Notes: a model not told the origin generated them from the letters alone. 64,000 bases of DNA from Sphaerisporangium perillae (GCF_023276435.1 NZ_JALLPO010000003.1:1-64000); one strand, 5' to 3'; shown: positions 8,057 through 17,363, counted from the stretch's first letter. A program made the numbers and translations.

Positions 8057-9260
8057 GGAGATCGGTCAGCGAATCGCGCGTGCACGCAAACGCCGTGGCC
8101 TGTCTCAGCGTGTTCTCGCCGAGCTGATCGGTAGATCCGAGAGCTGGCTCAGCCAGGTCGAACGCGGGCAGCGCGGCGTGGACAGTCATGCCGTACTCGG
8201 CAACCTGGCCAGCATCCTAGGCGTGCCGGTCGCGAACCTCACCGCAAGCGAGGCGGGGAACACCATGGCGGAGTACTCAGCTGCAGCCAAGATCCGGCAG
8301 GCCATGATGGGCTACGACGGCTTGGCCTCCCTGATCGACCCTCGGCACATTGAAGCGACTCACGAAAGCCTCACGTGGTTGAGCGACGAGTTGCGGACCG
8401 TCAACCGGCTCTACCAGGCAACCCGGTACGACGAAGCAGGAAACCGGCTACCCGGACTGATCATCACCACCGAGATCGCCAGCCGAAATGCCCCTGTCAG
8501 CCAACGCCGAGCTTGCAACACCTTGCGGGCACTGACCTACCACTCCACGGCCACCACGTTGAGCAGAGTGGGGGAAGCCGAGCTTGCCTGGACAGCCGGC
8601 GATCGGTCGCTGTGGGCTGCCGAGGATGCGGAAAAGCCTGTCCTCGCCGCGGTGAGCGCCTACCGTCTCGGGTACATCTTCGTGCGGCTGAACGAGCCAG
8701 AGAAAGCGCTGCAGATAGCCGTACGCGCGGCCGAGGCGCTCGAACGCTCGTTCAAGCGCTCCGACCCCGAACACCTGTCGGTGCTCGGCGGCCTGTACCT
8801 GGTCGCCGTGACCGCTGCGGCAACGCGATTCGATCGTGCGGCCGTGGACGCCCTCCTTCGACAGGCCCGGCGCGTAGCGGATCTCCTCGGTGGAGATCGC
8901 AACGACCTCTGGACGGCTTTCGGGCCGACGAACGTGACGATTCATGAGCTGTCGGCGGCGGTTACCTTCGCGGATGCCAAGCAGGCGATCAGCATCGGAG
9001 AACGCATGGACGTCTCGCATCTGGCTTCCGGCCTTCTCGGCCGGCGCACTCAGGTCCATCTCGACCTGGCACGGGCGTACGCCGTCCAACGTAAGGACGC
9101 CGCTTCGGTGAACACACTGCTTGCAGCGGAACGGACATCACCCGAACTCGTCCGCTACGACACGCGAACTGCCGAACTTCTGGCCCAGCTCGTCAAGCGC
9201 GAGCACCGTCCGAGCACTCCAGAACTTCGGGGCCTGGCCCACCGAGCGGGCGTGATTTAA
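8043..9260 (+). CDS. XRE-family regulator with C-terminal TPR-like domain
   Basis: About 405 residues. The N-terminal HTH (residues about 5-60) reads EIGQRIARARKRRGLSQRVL then GRSESWLSQVERGQRGVDSH. The remainder is alpha-helical TPR-like (LSWTAGDRS-type repeats, ALQIAVRAAEALERS, LWTAFGPTNVTIHE). I start at the ATG at 8043 because the HTH family usually begins there; an in-frame ATG at 7995 would add 16 residues. It overlaps the upstream flavoprotein gene. The TPR part matches the HTH-less protein at 4232-5269. It may control the pair's expression, with the TPR half sensing a ligand or partner; that role is inferred. Confidence 0.85.
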   Translation: MEARKEIGQRIARARKRRGLSQRVLAELIGRSESWLSQVERGQRGVDSHAVLGNLASILGVPVANLTASEAGNTMAEYSAAAKIRQAMMGYDGLASLIDPRHIEATHESLTWLSDELRTVNRLYQATRYDEAGNRLPGLIITTEIASRNAPVSQRRACNTLRALTYHSTATTLSRVGEAELAWTAGDRSLWAAEDAEKPVLAAVSAYRLGYIFVRLNEPEKALQIAVRAAEALERSFKRSDPEHLSVLGGLYLVAVTAAATRFDRAAVDALLRQARRVADLLGGDRNDLWTAFGPTNVTIHELSAAVTFADAKQAISIGERMDVSHLASGLLGRRTQVHLDLARAYAVQRKDAASVNTLLAAERTSPELVRYDTRTAELLAQLVKREHRPSTPELRGLAHRAGVI

Positions 9261-9389
9261 CGCGCACTTTCGTGCGGGTTATTTACCTTCACAGACGTAC
9301 GACTTCTCTTAATGGGCGGCATCTAGCTTTCCCTCTACACGCTGAGTGATCAGCGTGACCGTTAGCGTCAACAGAGGGGAACGACGGTG

Positions 9390-9830
9390 ATGCCTACTAC
9401 TCGCAGCTCTGCTCGCGCCGATCAGCACAGCGCCCACCTCGGTGAGCTGGCTCGTCTTCTCCGAGAGCGCGGCGTGCCGAACCTGCTAAGCAAGCGAATC
9501 AGGCTCAAGGTCCACACTGCCGCTTACGGACCGAGATCGTCAGTGACCTACGACTCCCCCGAGCTGGACGTGTGGACCACGGATGGCACGCCCGTCGCCA
9601 TCATCACCGTCGATGACGGTCGGAAAGAAGCGGCCTACTCGATGCGTCCCCTGGGCGAGGCACCTCAGCCGCTATGCCCGGTCGCCGCGCCCGCCGAAGG
9701 GGCCGACATCGTCGCTGCTATGGTCCGCATGGCGAACAACGAAACCCCTGATGCTCTATCCCCCTACGATCCCGCCTCCCTGCCCGAAGATCAGCGCCGC
9801 GCGAACCCTGAGCCTGGATCCACCGCGTGA
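9390..9830 (+). CDS. Hypothetical protein, 3' end replaced by IS1380
   Basis: 146 residues from ATG 9390 (a GTG at 9387 is also possible); a good ribosome site AGAGGGGA lies just upstream. I recognise no family. The middle (YDSPELDVWTTDGTPVAIIT) looks like a compact beta-rich fold of the kind seen in small proteins next to XRE-TPR regulators. The last codons come from the left inverted repeat of the IS1380 element beginning at 9807, which supplies the residues EPGSTA and the stop. The native C-terminus is therefore missing. It lies 129 bp downstream of the XRE gene on the same strand. Confidence 0.6.
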   Translation: MPTTRSSARADQHSAHLGELARLLRERGVPNLLSKRIRLKVHTAAYGPRSSVTYDSPELDVWTTDGTPVAIITVDDGRKEAAYSMRPLGEAPQPLCPVAAPAEGADIVAAMVRMANNETPDALSPYDPASLPEDQRRANPEPGSTA

Positions 9831-11560
9831 TTTCCGATGACGATTTCGGGTCCAATTCCTCCTCGAGGACCGTTTCGCCTGGTAGAACGCTGTTTCGGGC
9901 GTGGGAGGGCCGCCGCTCGCGGGGTCTGCGGTCCGTCCAGGTGTTGCGGGTCGGGGGCGGGGTGATGGCGGTCTCGCCGGTGGCTCGTGGGCCGTCAGGT
10001 GGTACCGGGGTGGGCTGGATCGGCCCGGACTCAGGCTGCTTTGGCAGGTGGTGGCCAGTAGACGGCATCGAAGGTGTTCATCCAGGCGGGTTGCCAGCGC
10101 CAGTGCTCGGGCAGGTGCAGGGTGATGTGGCCGCGGCCGTGGCGGGCGATCCGGGCCGGGACGCAGATCAGGTGGCGGCGCAGGGTGGACACGCGGGCAC
10201 GGGCGTGGAAGGCTCCAGCCAGGCAACCGGTCGTACGCAGCAGATTGTGGGCGATCGCTGCGCAGGTCAGCCACGCGGCGTTGGCGTTGAAGTCGCCTGA
10301 GGGCATGTGTGCGAGCGGGCCGCAGGTCAGGTCGGCGAAGACCTGCTCGATGATGGCGTGGGCACGGTGCTGGCCTTCGGCTTGGACCAGGCCGAAGGGG
10401 CTGTCGGTGAACACCGCGTGGTAGCGGTAGGTGGTGAACAGTTCGTTCTGGCCGATCTTTGCCTGCTCGTTGAGGCGTTTGACCCGGCGGACGATCAGGC
10501 GGGCGGTGACGGCCTGGCCCTTCTTGGACGCGAAAGCGGTGTAGGTGATCTCCGCGATCTCGGCGTCGGAGATCCAGGTGCGGGACTCCTCGTCGAAGAC
10601 GGCGTTCGGGTACTTGATCGCGATCCACGCGGTCTGTGGGATCGCCGCGATCGCCCTTTTGACCTTCGGGTCCATCTTCACCGTGACCGAGAAGCGCACG
10701 TCGTGGTCGCAGCAGGCGTTGATGACGGCCGCGTTGTAGACCGCCGAGTCGCCGCGGGCGATGAGGATCCCGGTGCAGCCCGCCCCGCGTGCGGTCCCGA
10801 TGGACTCGCGGATGAGGGAGGCGGCGCCGCGGGCCGACCCCGCCTTGCCGCCGCGCAGCCGGGTGGTGGCCACGACCGGAGCGGCGAGCGGGGTGGAGAT
10901 CGCCGAGGCGAGCACGTTCAACCCGCGGACCAGCACGCTCTTACCCTGGATCTTGGTGTGGCCGAACCCCGCGCCCTGCTTGTCGGGCCCGTAGATCCGT
11001 TTCTGCATCGAGTCCAGGTCGAGGAAGGCGAGTACGTCCGCGCCGGGCAGTAGCGGCGTGTTCGCGGCGAGCCGGGCCAGCAGTACTCGGTGGACCTTGC
11101 CGAGCTGGCGGACGTTGCCCCAGTTCAGGCAGCGCAGGAACGAGCCGAGCGTGGACGGGGCGCGGATTCCGGAAAACAGCTTGCTCATGCCGCCATGCCG
11201 CAGCGCGTCCAGATCGTCGATGGAGTCGGCTCCGGCGAGCATCCCGGCCACGATCGACCCGATTTTCAGCGGCGCGTTCACCCCGAGAAGGTCGGCGATC
11301 GCCACGTGCTCGTCCACCAGCCCCAGGTCGCACCGCTCGGCCAGACGCATCGCCGGCACCAGCCCCGCGTACGCGACCAGGTGCTCCTCATTGAAGATCG
11401 CATGAGTCTTGGCCGGGGCATGAGAAACTAGCACTTGAGAGGTGTCCTCTCGATTTGGTTGACGGAAGCCTGAAGAACTCCCATCATCCCAGGTCGGAGG
11501 GCACCTCCTCTCATTTCAGGCCATTCGGTTCAGATTTGGCTCGGTGGATCCAGGCTGAGG
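9807..11560. mobile_element. IS1380-family insertion sequence
   Basis: Terminal inverted repeats CCTGAGCCTGGATCCACCG (9807-9825) and, reversed, CCTCAGCCTGGATCCACCG (11542-11560) match at 18 of 19 positions and enclose one transposase gene, 1.75 kb in all. No 4-bp target duplication is visible (left flank GAAC, right flank AGTT). The two flanks belong to different sequences: a truncated hypothetical gene on the left and the middle of an IS3 transposase on the right. Recombination or deletion after insertion is therefore likely. Confidence 0.85.
10031..11434 (-). CDS. IS1380-family transposase
   Basis: A 467-residue, full-length DDE transposase. Characteristic segments are DVLAFLDLDSMQKRIYGPDK near residue 140, IARGDSAVYNAAVINACCDH near residue 235, RFSVTVKMDPKVKRAIAAIP, and the C-terminal QAEGQHRAHAIIEQVFADL followed by NAAWLTCAAIAHNLLR. 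It starts with GTG at 11434. With intact reading frame and terminal repeats, the IS could still be active. It is the only complete transposase in the window. Confidence 0.92.
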   Translation of the reverse strand: MLVSHAPAKTHAIFNEEHLVAYAGLVPAMRLAERCDLGLVDEHVAIADLLGVNAPLKIGSIVAGMLAGADSIDDLDALRHGGMSKLFSGIRAPSTLGSFLRCLNWGNVRQLGKVHRVLLARLAANTPLLPGADVLAFLDLDSMQKRIYGPDKQGAGFGHTKIQGKSVLVRGLNVLASAISTPLAAPVVATTRLRGGKAGSARGAASLIRESIGTARGAGCTGILIARGDSAVYNAAVINACCDHDVRFSVTVKMDPKVKRAIAAIPQTAWIAIKYPNAVFDEESRTWISDAEIAEITYTAFASKKGQAVTARLIVRRVKRLNEQAKIGQNELFTTYRYHAVFTDSPFGLVQAEGQHRAHAIIEQVFADLTCGPLAHMPSGDFNANAAWLTCAAIAHNLLRTTGCLAGAFHARARVSTLRRHLICVPARIARHGRGHITLHLPEHWRWQPAWMNTFDAVYWPPPAKAA

Positions 11561-11799
11561 AGTTGACGGATCGGGATAACGCGATCACCGAAAGCTTCTT
11601 CGCCTCTCTGGAGTGCGAATTGATCGACCGGCGCACCTTCCGCACCAGGTCAGAAGCCGAGCGAGCCCTGTTCAGCTATATCGAAGGGTTCTACAACCCA
11701 CGTCGGCGCCGTTCCGCCAACGGCCAGCTCAGCCCTGCCGAATACGAACGCCGACACGCGCTCAAGAACACCCAAACCCTCGACTATGCTGCCGCGTAG
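11561..11799 (+). pseudogene. IS3-family transposase C-terminal fragment
   Basis: The reading frame through DRDNAITESFFASLECELID, then FIEG-like YIEGFYNPRRRRSANGQLSP ending at 11799, is the C-terminal end of an IS3-family OrfB integrase domain, with the catalytic Glu in ESFF. The usual GDxYDN context is interrupted at 11561, exactly where the IS1380 element begins. Only about 80 residues survive, so it is inactive. Confidence 0.85.
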
Positions 11800-11934
11800 T
11801 CGCAAGCCATGGCTAGAACCAGCCATGCACCGCGCCTCCGCCGGTTAGGCTGCTGAGTGCTGGATTGTCCTATTGGTTGGGAGCATCGATTGGTTTCATT
11901 TTGGTTGCTGAGATTCTCGGTGAGTGATCATGAG

Positions 11935-12282
11935 ATGCCTCGCGTGCTGACGGCACGCGCCCGGATCAAGACGCGAGAACTCCTCGTCAGTTGTGGTGGA
12001 ATACTCAGAGCATGGTCGAGCGACCAGTCCAGGGTCTTCTCCATCGCGTTCGAGCTCACGGATGGATGTTCGATCTCCCCGCAGGAGATGCCCGACCTGA
12101 TTCTTGAAGCACTCGGGCTCGAATCCCGTGCTACCTCGATCAATCCGGTTGCCGAGGACGAGGTCGACGCCATCGAGAAGTCTTCCGATACCCGTGCATT
12201 CAGCCGCCCGGGTTCGCTCTGCCGCCTCTGTCAGGGCTTAGATGGACACCACAGGGAATCATGTCCGAATCGCCGGACCTAG
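11935..12282 (+). CDS. Hypothetical protein with C-terminal CxxC...H...C motif
   Basis: 115 residues from ATG 11935, with a weak ribosome site (GGTGAG). An in-frame start at 11857 exists, but the extra segment is AT-rich and non-coding in character. I recognise no family. The body reads LTARARIKTRELLVSCGG, then FSIAFELTDGCSISPQEMPD. The end has LCRLCQGLDGHHRESCPNR, a small zinc-knuckle-like pattern. It sits 15 bp upstream of a membrane protein gene on the same strand and may form an operon with it. Existence is moderately supported; function is unknown. Confidence 0.5.
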   Translation: MPRVLTARARIKTRELLVSCGGILRAWSSDQSRVFSIAFELTDGCSISPQEMPDLILEALGLESRATSINPVAEDEVDAIEKSSDTRAFSRPGSLCRLCQGLDGHHRESCPNRRT

Positions 12283-12297
12283 CGGGAGCCGTGGTCG

Positions 12298-13221
12298 ATG
12301 AACCGTAGGAAGCCGTCGCCGGGTACGAGCGACTGGAATCCGCCTATTCCTCTCGGATACCCAGCCAGCATCCAGGCACTCGGAGGATTCTCCGCTCCCT
12401 TGTTAGCGGCCACGAGTTTCACCATGACCGCTCTTCTGCTGCCTTCGCTGTCCAAGGGGGCACAGACCTTCGCTCGTTGGCCCGACGCCGCTCTCACACT
12501 CTTCGTGGCCGCCGGACTCGCCATGATTGCGACCATTCAGGGAGCCATGTGGGCTCGCCGGTACGATGTCACTCCGAGTGAGCTGACCGAATGGTGGCCT
12601 GACCAGGTACGCAACGGGAAGCCTAATCGTTTTCTGAGGGAAGTGCAGCGGAGTCATCTGGAGCGGAGCAAGGTCTGGGCTGGCAGGACACGTCACACGT
12701 ACCATGCCGGGATAGTGCTTATGCTGACAGGGATGGTGGTCACGGTGGTGCCACCAGGACCGATCCAGATCTCCCGCTGGTTTCTCATCGTCACCGCGCT
12801 CGTCGGGCTGGCCTGGGAATTGGGGTGGGTCCTCGCCAGCGAGTTCATGGACGTGCTCCGCCGACGCTCTGCTCTTTCACACGCGGCGCTTGGGCTTCTT
12901 TCTGGTGTGGCGGTCGTCGCCGGCACGCAGGGGGGGAGATGGTTCGCCCTTGGCGTCTTCTCTGGTGTGGCGGCGGGTCACGTCTGCTGGACATTTCGCG
13001 CGACTGATCGCTGGGCGGAACCCGTGATGATCCGAGGAGTCCGCGTGGTTCATGTGGTCGTCGTGGTCGTCGGAGCCGGCGTAAGCGCGCTGTTCTTCCT
13101 AGTCGCGGCGCCCACCCTGTGGCTACGCGCGGTCGCGGCCTCCTTTGGTGTGGTGAGCCTCCTCGTGGAGACAGGGTCGATCATCATTCTTCTGAAGGGG
13201 GAGCGGCGTGCTCAATCCTGA
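12298..13221 (+). CDS. Multi-pass membrane protein of unknown function
   Basis: 307 residues with about eight predicted hydrophobic segments: around 38-56 (LLAATSFTMTALLLPSL), 66-84 (LTLFVAAGLAMIATIQG), 138-155, 160-180, 193-208, 215-230, 250-270 and 280-300. The cytoplasmic-looking loop at about residues 88-135 is rich in Arg and Trp. No transporter signature was recognised. Its 3' end overlaps by 10 bp the 3' end of the convergent CHAT-domain gene (stop at 13212). Both genes lie between IS scars and may have arrived together. It could be a membrane partner or target of the CHAT protein, but only position supports this. Confidence 0.7.
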   Translation: MNRRKPSPGTSDWNPPIPLGYPASIQALGGFSAPLLAATSFTMTALLLPSLSKGAQTFARWPDAALTLFVAAGLAMIATIQGAMWARRYDVTPSELTEWWPDQVRNGKPNRFLREVQRSHLERSKVWAGRTRHTYHAGIVLMLTGMVVTVVPPGPIQISRWFLIVTALVGLAWELGWVLASEFMDVLRRRSALSHAALGLLSGVAVVAGTQGGRWFALGVFSGVAAGHVCWTFRATDRWAEPVMIRGVRVVHVVVVVVGAGVSALFFLVAAPTLWLRAVAASFGVVSLLVETGSIIILLKGERRAQS

Positions 13222-16200
13222 GGCGCACGGCTCATCACTCGCCGGATGAATGGATCCTCCTGGTCCGAGGCGGACCATGGTGTCGGGGAGAACAAGGGCC
13301 GTCGGGTATCTCTGAGCAGAGTTCTGCGGAACGACGGTCGCGAGCGCAGTCTTAGCACGTTCAGAAGAAGGCGTCCGTCAGGACAAGGAGCTGAGAGGAG
13401 TTCGAGCATTAGGTGCTCGGGCAACGTGATGGTGCTGCCCATCCGCTGCGCTGTCCCTTGTGCGTCCCGCACGAGCCGCCGGAGGGCGTGGCTGGGAATC
13501 CGGTCCTCCGTGCTTCCTTCGGATCCCCGTTCCCTACGCAGAATCTTCAGCATCGCGGCGCCGCCGATGGTGAACAGACCCTCTTTGAGGAGATGCGTCT
13601 CAAAACCATCGTAGGAGGATTCGAGATACGTGAAAGCGAAGTGCCCGGTCGTCACCACGTTCTGGCGAAGTTCTTTGGCCATACGAGCGGCGCCCTTCAG
13701 TTCGCCTATCAACAAGTCCGACGGCGGAGGCGGAGGGGTCTCCGAGGCCGCCAGTTCCAGTTCCCGGTTCGTGCCATCGCCGCTGACCCACCGCCCCAGC
13801 AGGGAATGCCCCGCCCAGTAAACGGGACTGTACTCCACACCATAGGTTCTCCATCCCACCAGGCACGCGCGTTGCCACTGCGACAGCGCGGTTCGAAGGT
13901 CGGCCCCGCTCTCGAGATGTTCCAGAAGTTCTGCCTCCACGGACACTTCGTCGAAGATGGGGTGAAGGGTGACCAGGGCTTCGTCAGCTCCAGCCCAGAG
14001 GAGGGCGGGGCCGAGGGTGAGCCATTCGCCGCCGGAGGCACCAGAGACGTCTGCGGACTCACAGCCGAGCGCGATGACCGTCCTGGGGAGGGGAAAGACA
14101 CGGTGTGACCGGTCCTCCGCGAGCAGTTCCGCCGCGGTGAGGTAGCCCTGTTCTTGGTCGTCGTCGATGAGGCGAAGGGCGCTGCTGGAAGGCCGTCCTT
14201 GGACGGCCCGGACCGCGTGGCAGGCGAAAACCACCGTGGAGTCGCGACCGAGCCCGCGGAGCGCCTGGGCTAGGTTTGTGCGCGTGGCCGGGGTCCCGGA
14301 AGCTCCGGTGTCAAGCAGCCGGGCCGACTGGGGGATGAAGTATCTGAGATCGTGCGACGCCTGTTGTTCTGAGGCGGGGATCAGCACTGCCAGACGGATC
14401 GGGCCTGACGGGGTGAGCGGACGGTCCGAGAGAGCCTGGATGAGTGCGGCGCTGGGTGCGAGGGTGATGTCGGCGACTTCGACCAGCCTGATGTCCCGGC
14501 CGGGTTCCTCGAACACGCACAGGGTCGCCCAGGGAAGTTGCGCCAAAGCCTCTGCCGGCGCGATAGCGAGGGGCAGCCGTTCCCGCTCTGAGCGGCTGCG
14601 CAATGCTCGGCGCAGGGCCTGGGGTACCAGGCACCTGCCCAACGCGTGCATAAGTGCGCTTTCGGTGGCCCAGTCACCCAAGGCCCCATTCCGTACTCTG
14701 GCTGCCCTTTCGGCTCCGGTCTCGGCTCCCTGCTGGATCGGAAGCGCCGCGGTGAGGCTTAGGAGGAGGTCGGCGAACTCCGATCCCGGCGCGCAATCGA
14801 TCCAGCCGCAAGTTACGTCGCCCTGGGGCGGAACGACACACCAGTAAATGCCTTCTCCGTCGATGCTTGACCACTGCCCCCACCACCACGCGCCCGGTCC
14901 CGCCGCGAGGGCGGCCGTGCGTTCGATGTCGAGGGCCGCCGGACGCTCACCGGCATGGGGCCCGAGGAGACGTGCCTCGCCCCGCACCCTGATAACCGGC
15001 GGCGGTTGCAGCGGAAGGTCGCCCTGCAGCAGGGAGTCCACCGAGTCCTGAGGCACTCCCTGAAGCCGGGCGGCTTCCATCACCTGAGCAGCCGCCCGCG
15101 AATCGCCCACTGCTACGGCGCATGCCAGCGCGCCTTCGACGGCTTCGTTGTAGCGCCGGGCCCAGGAGATCCTGGCGGTCTGGGAACGGAGACGATATCG
15201 CTGCTCGTCAAGTGCCCCGACCGCGGCCATCCGATGGACGAGTGCCTCCGCCGCCTTGCCTTCCCGCTCCAACCGACGGGCGGTCAGCCCGAGGCATTCT
15301 GCCTGCTCGAAGGTCTGGTCGAGGACCTCGAACATCGCAGTGATGCCCGTATCGGGTCCCAGCCAGTCCAGGAGTTCTTGGGTGTCCTCGTCGGTGTCGA
15401 TAGTGACCCGAGCCCTGTCCAGGCTGATGAGGGCGTACTCCCGGATCCCCGCTCGGGCACGCGCGGGGATATCCGTGTCGAACATCTCCCTACGCCAGAG
15501 CAGGACAAAGTTGAGTGCGATCCGCTCGGCGTCCGACCGCAGAACTCTCGCGGTGTCCAGGGAGCCGCTCTGCTGATGTGCGCTGGCACGTCCCCGCACA
15601 CACCGTGCGAGATCGACGAATCGGGAGTGCAACACATACTGCTCGGACGCCGCAAGGAAACACTTCTCCGCATCCGCGGCCCGTCCCACCGCCAGCAACG
15701 CCTCGCCCAAAGCCGCCTGCGCGTCCGCCCGAATCAGACCGTCCTCGCGCTTAAACGACAATTGAGCCGCATAATGGAGCGCAGCCAGGGCCCCGTCGGC
15801 GTTCCCCGATCGCAGGAGCGCCTGTCCTTCGAGCATGGCAAACTTCACCTGGTCGTCGAGCGGCCGACCCCAGACGTTGTCGCCCGGATCACTTCGGACG
15901 AGCCGAAGCCAATGCAACGACTCCTGGAAATCGCCTGCCCGCAGAGCTGCGTCCGCCGTACTTATCCGGAGATCGTGGCGCGCCCCGGCAGGCGCCTGTG
16001 AGGCCAGCTCTCTGAGCAGGCTCAGTGCGTCCTGCGGATAGTCCAGGCGTATGAGCCGACGGGCGCGAAGCAGATTCAGGGCCCTGTCCGGCCGCAGGAG
16101 CCACAGATGGAAGCGGACCCGGAAAGGACGGCGGCGTCCGTAGGAGACCGAGAAAACTCGTCGTCCCACATAGGCGACCACCGCTGCGACAGCAAAAGCA

Positions 16201-16982
16201 GGAAGCGCAATCCATCCGGCGTCGAAGACGAGCGCTAATACCCCTACCGCGATGGTCACCACGGCCAGCCGCTGGCCGAAGAACCCGACGAGAAGGAAGA
16301 AAAACAGAAGCGATCTGAGCAGCGGAGTGTGCGCGACCATCAGCATGGTCGCTTCAGCTGTCCACATCAGGATCCGGCGCTCGCGAAGTCGGATCTTTTC
16401 CAGCACCCGCGCGGCATAGTCGTACTGAGACGGTAGCTGATTCTCCGCAGCTGAATTACTTGTCCGGGTTCCGGCGGCAGCTCGTACGTCCTCCCGACTA
16501 GAGGGACTCTCGCGTGGAGAGTAAAACTCCGACACGATCTCGTTGTGGCCCTCCAATCGTCCACCAAGAAATGCGTCAGAGAGGATCTCTACCGGAGACT
16601 CGTCGCAGCCCCTAACTGCCTCCCCCGCGAAACTTCCGGGAACGATCACGCTGGCGAGCACCACTAAGGCGGAGGGGCAGGAGGGGAAGCCGTACCGACC
16701 GGCCAGGTGGATCGCTAGCCGTATCGCCTCCTCGAGTTGCCGGGAAACCTGTATGCCGCTCACGTCGACCGCAGACGGGTACCCTTCAGCCGCAGTCGGG
16801 CTTCGCCGGTTCAGGGCCTCATTGGTCAACTCCAGCCGGATCAGCGCACGCAGCCAGCTCTCGGGATCATCACGCGAGACGGCCATCAGTACGTCCAGAG
16901 TGTCGACCGGTCGATGTCCCGCCGAACTCATCGCGATCCGCAGCAACCGATAAGCCGAATCCGCGAGCACGACAGAAGTCAT
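13212..16982 (-). CDS. CHAT-domain protease with Clp-N-like repeats, TM segments and TPRs
   Basis: 1256 residues. I start at ATG 16982 after the ribosome site GAGGAG. Domain order by eye: residues 1-143, a two-repeat Clp-N-like region (LADSAYRLLRIAMSSAGHRP-VDTLDVLMAVS; LEEAIRLAIHLAGRYG); 203-275, two or three TM segments (LLFFFLLVGFFG; VVTIAVGVLALVF); 295-640, TPR-like helices; about 700-1065, a CHAT caspase-like domain with LPWATL, His922 in VVFACHA and Cys974 in VIALGCESAD, so the catalytic dyad is present; 1093-1215, two further Clp-N-like repeats (AARMAKELRQN-VVTTGHFAFTYL; ITLPEHLMLELL). CHAT proteins are cysteine peptidases used in bacterial immunity and other switches. Clp-N modules normally bind Clp adaptors and substrates. 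The combination suggests a membrane-anchored, protein-sensing protease carried by the element. The Clp-N assignments are pattern-based and less certain than CHAT. The gene is convergent with the membrane protein at 12298. Confidence 0.82.
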   Translation of the reverse strand: MTSVVLADSAYRLLRIAMSSAGHRPVDTLDVLMAVSRDDPESWLRALIRLELTNEALNRRSPTAAEGYPSAVDVSGIQVSRQLEEAIRLAIHLAGRYGFPSCPSALVVLASVIVPGSFAGEAVRGCDESPVEILSDAFLGGRLEGHNEIVSEFYSPRESPSSREDVRAAAGTRTSNSAAENQLPSQYDYAARVLEKIRLRERRILMWTAEATMLMVAHTPLLRSLLFFFLLVGFFGQRLAVVTIAVGVLALVFDAGWIALPAFAVAAVVAYVGRRVFSVSYGRRRPFRVRFHLWLLRPDRALNLLRARRLIRLDYPQDALSLLRELASQAPAGARHDLRISTADAALRAGDFQESLHWLRLVRSDPGDNVWGRPLDDQVKFAMLEGQALLRSGNADGALAALHYAAQLSFKREDGLIRADAQAALGEALLAVGRAADAEKCFLAASEQYVLHSRFVDLARCVRGRASAHQQSGSLDTARVLRSDAERIALNFVLLWRREMFDTDIPARARAGIREYALISLDRARVTIDTDEDTQELLDWLGPDTGITAMFEVLDQTFEQAECLGLTARRLEREGKAAEALVHRMAAVGALDEQRYRLRSQTARISWARRYNEAVEGALACAVAVGDSRAAAQVMEAARLQGVPQDSVDSLLQGDLPLQPPPVIRVRGEARLLGPHAGERPAALDIERTAALAAGPGAWWWGQWSSIDGEGIYWCVVPPQGDVTCGWIDCAPGSEFADLLLSLTAALPIQQGAETGAERAARVRNGALGDWATESALMHALGRCLVPQALRRALRSRSERERLPLAIAPAEALAQLPWATLCVFEEPGRDIRLVEVADITLAPSAALIQALSDRPLTPSGPIRLAVLIPASEQQASHDLRYFIPQSARLLDTGASGTPATRTNLAQALRGLGRDSTVVFACHAVRAVQGRPSSSALRLIDDDQEQGYLTAAELLAEDRSHRVFPLPRTVIALGCESADVSGASGGEWLTLGPALLWAGADEALVTLHPIFDEVSVEAELLEHLESGADLRTALSQWQRACLVGWRTYGVEYSPVYWAGHSLLGRWVSGDGTNRELELAASETPPPPPSDLLIGELKGAARMAKELRQNVVTTGHFAFTYLESSYDGFETHLLKEGLFTIGGAAMLKILRRERGSEGSTEDRIPSHALRRLVRDAQGTAQRMGSTITLPEHLMLELLSAPCPDGRLLLNVLRLRSRPSFRRTLLRDTRRPLFSPTPWSASDQEDPFIRRVMSRAPQD

Positions 16983-17363
16983 GATCACTCCTCGGCTCGT
17001 TGGAAAGATCGGCTGAAAGCCAACCTTCGGTACTCATGGGTCGGTCCACACAGAACTTGCTCAGGTCGAGATGTTAAGCGCAGTCGGTTCTTGCGATGGC
17101 CCGAATGAAGGAAAACGCTATGACACAATCGGATAACGCAAAAATCTACATAGATACATGAATATTTCCGTTCCCATAAGATCCAGAAAGAACGGCCGAA
17201 ATTGCCTGCCGGGCGCCGAGGTGGAGCAGATCCGCAGGGCAAGTTACGGCGAGGGTCCGATGTTGCGAGTGCCGGAGATTCATCCGTGCAGGTCGCAGGG
17301 ATGATGGGTGATCGCGTGCTCCCGTCCTGGGAATCGCGATGACTGCGCTGATCGGTCGTGTTG
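16983..17363. other. Gene-free upstream region of the CHAT gene
   Basis: About 380 bp between the CHAT gene start and the IS scar. It is AT-richer than average around 17100-17180 and should contain the CHAT promoter. I see no convincing palindrome, RNA or gene in it. Confidence 0.4.
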
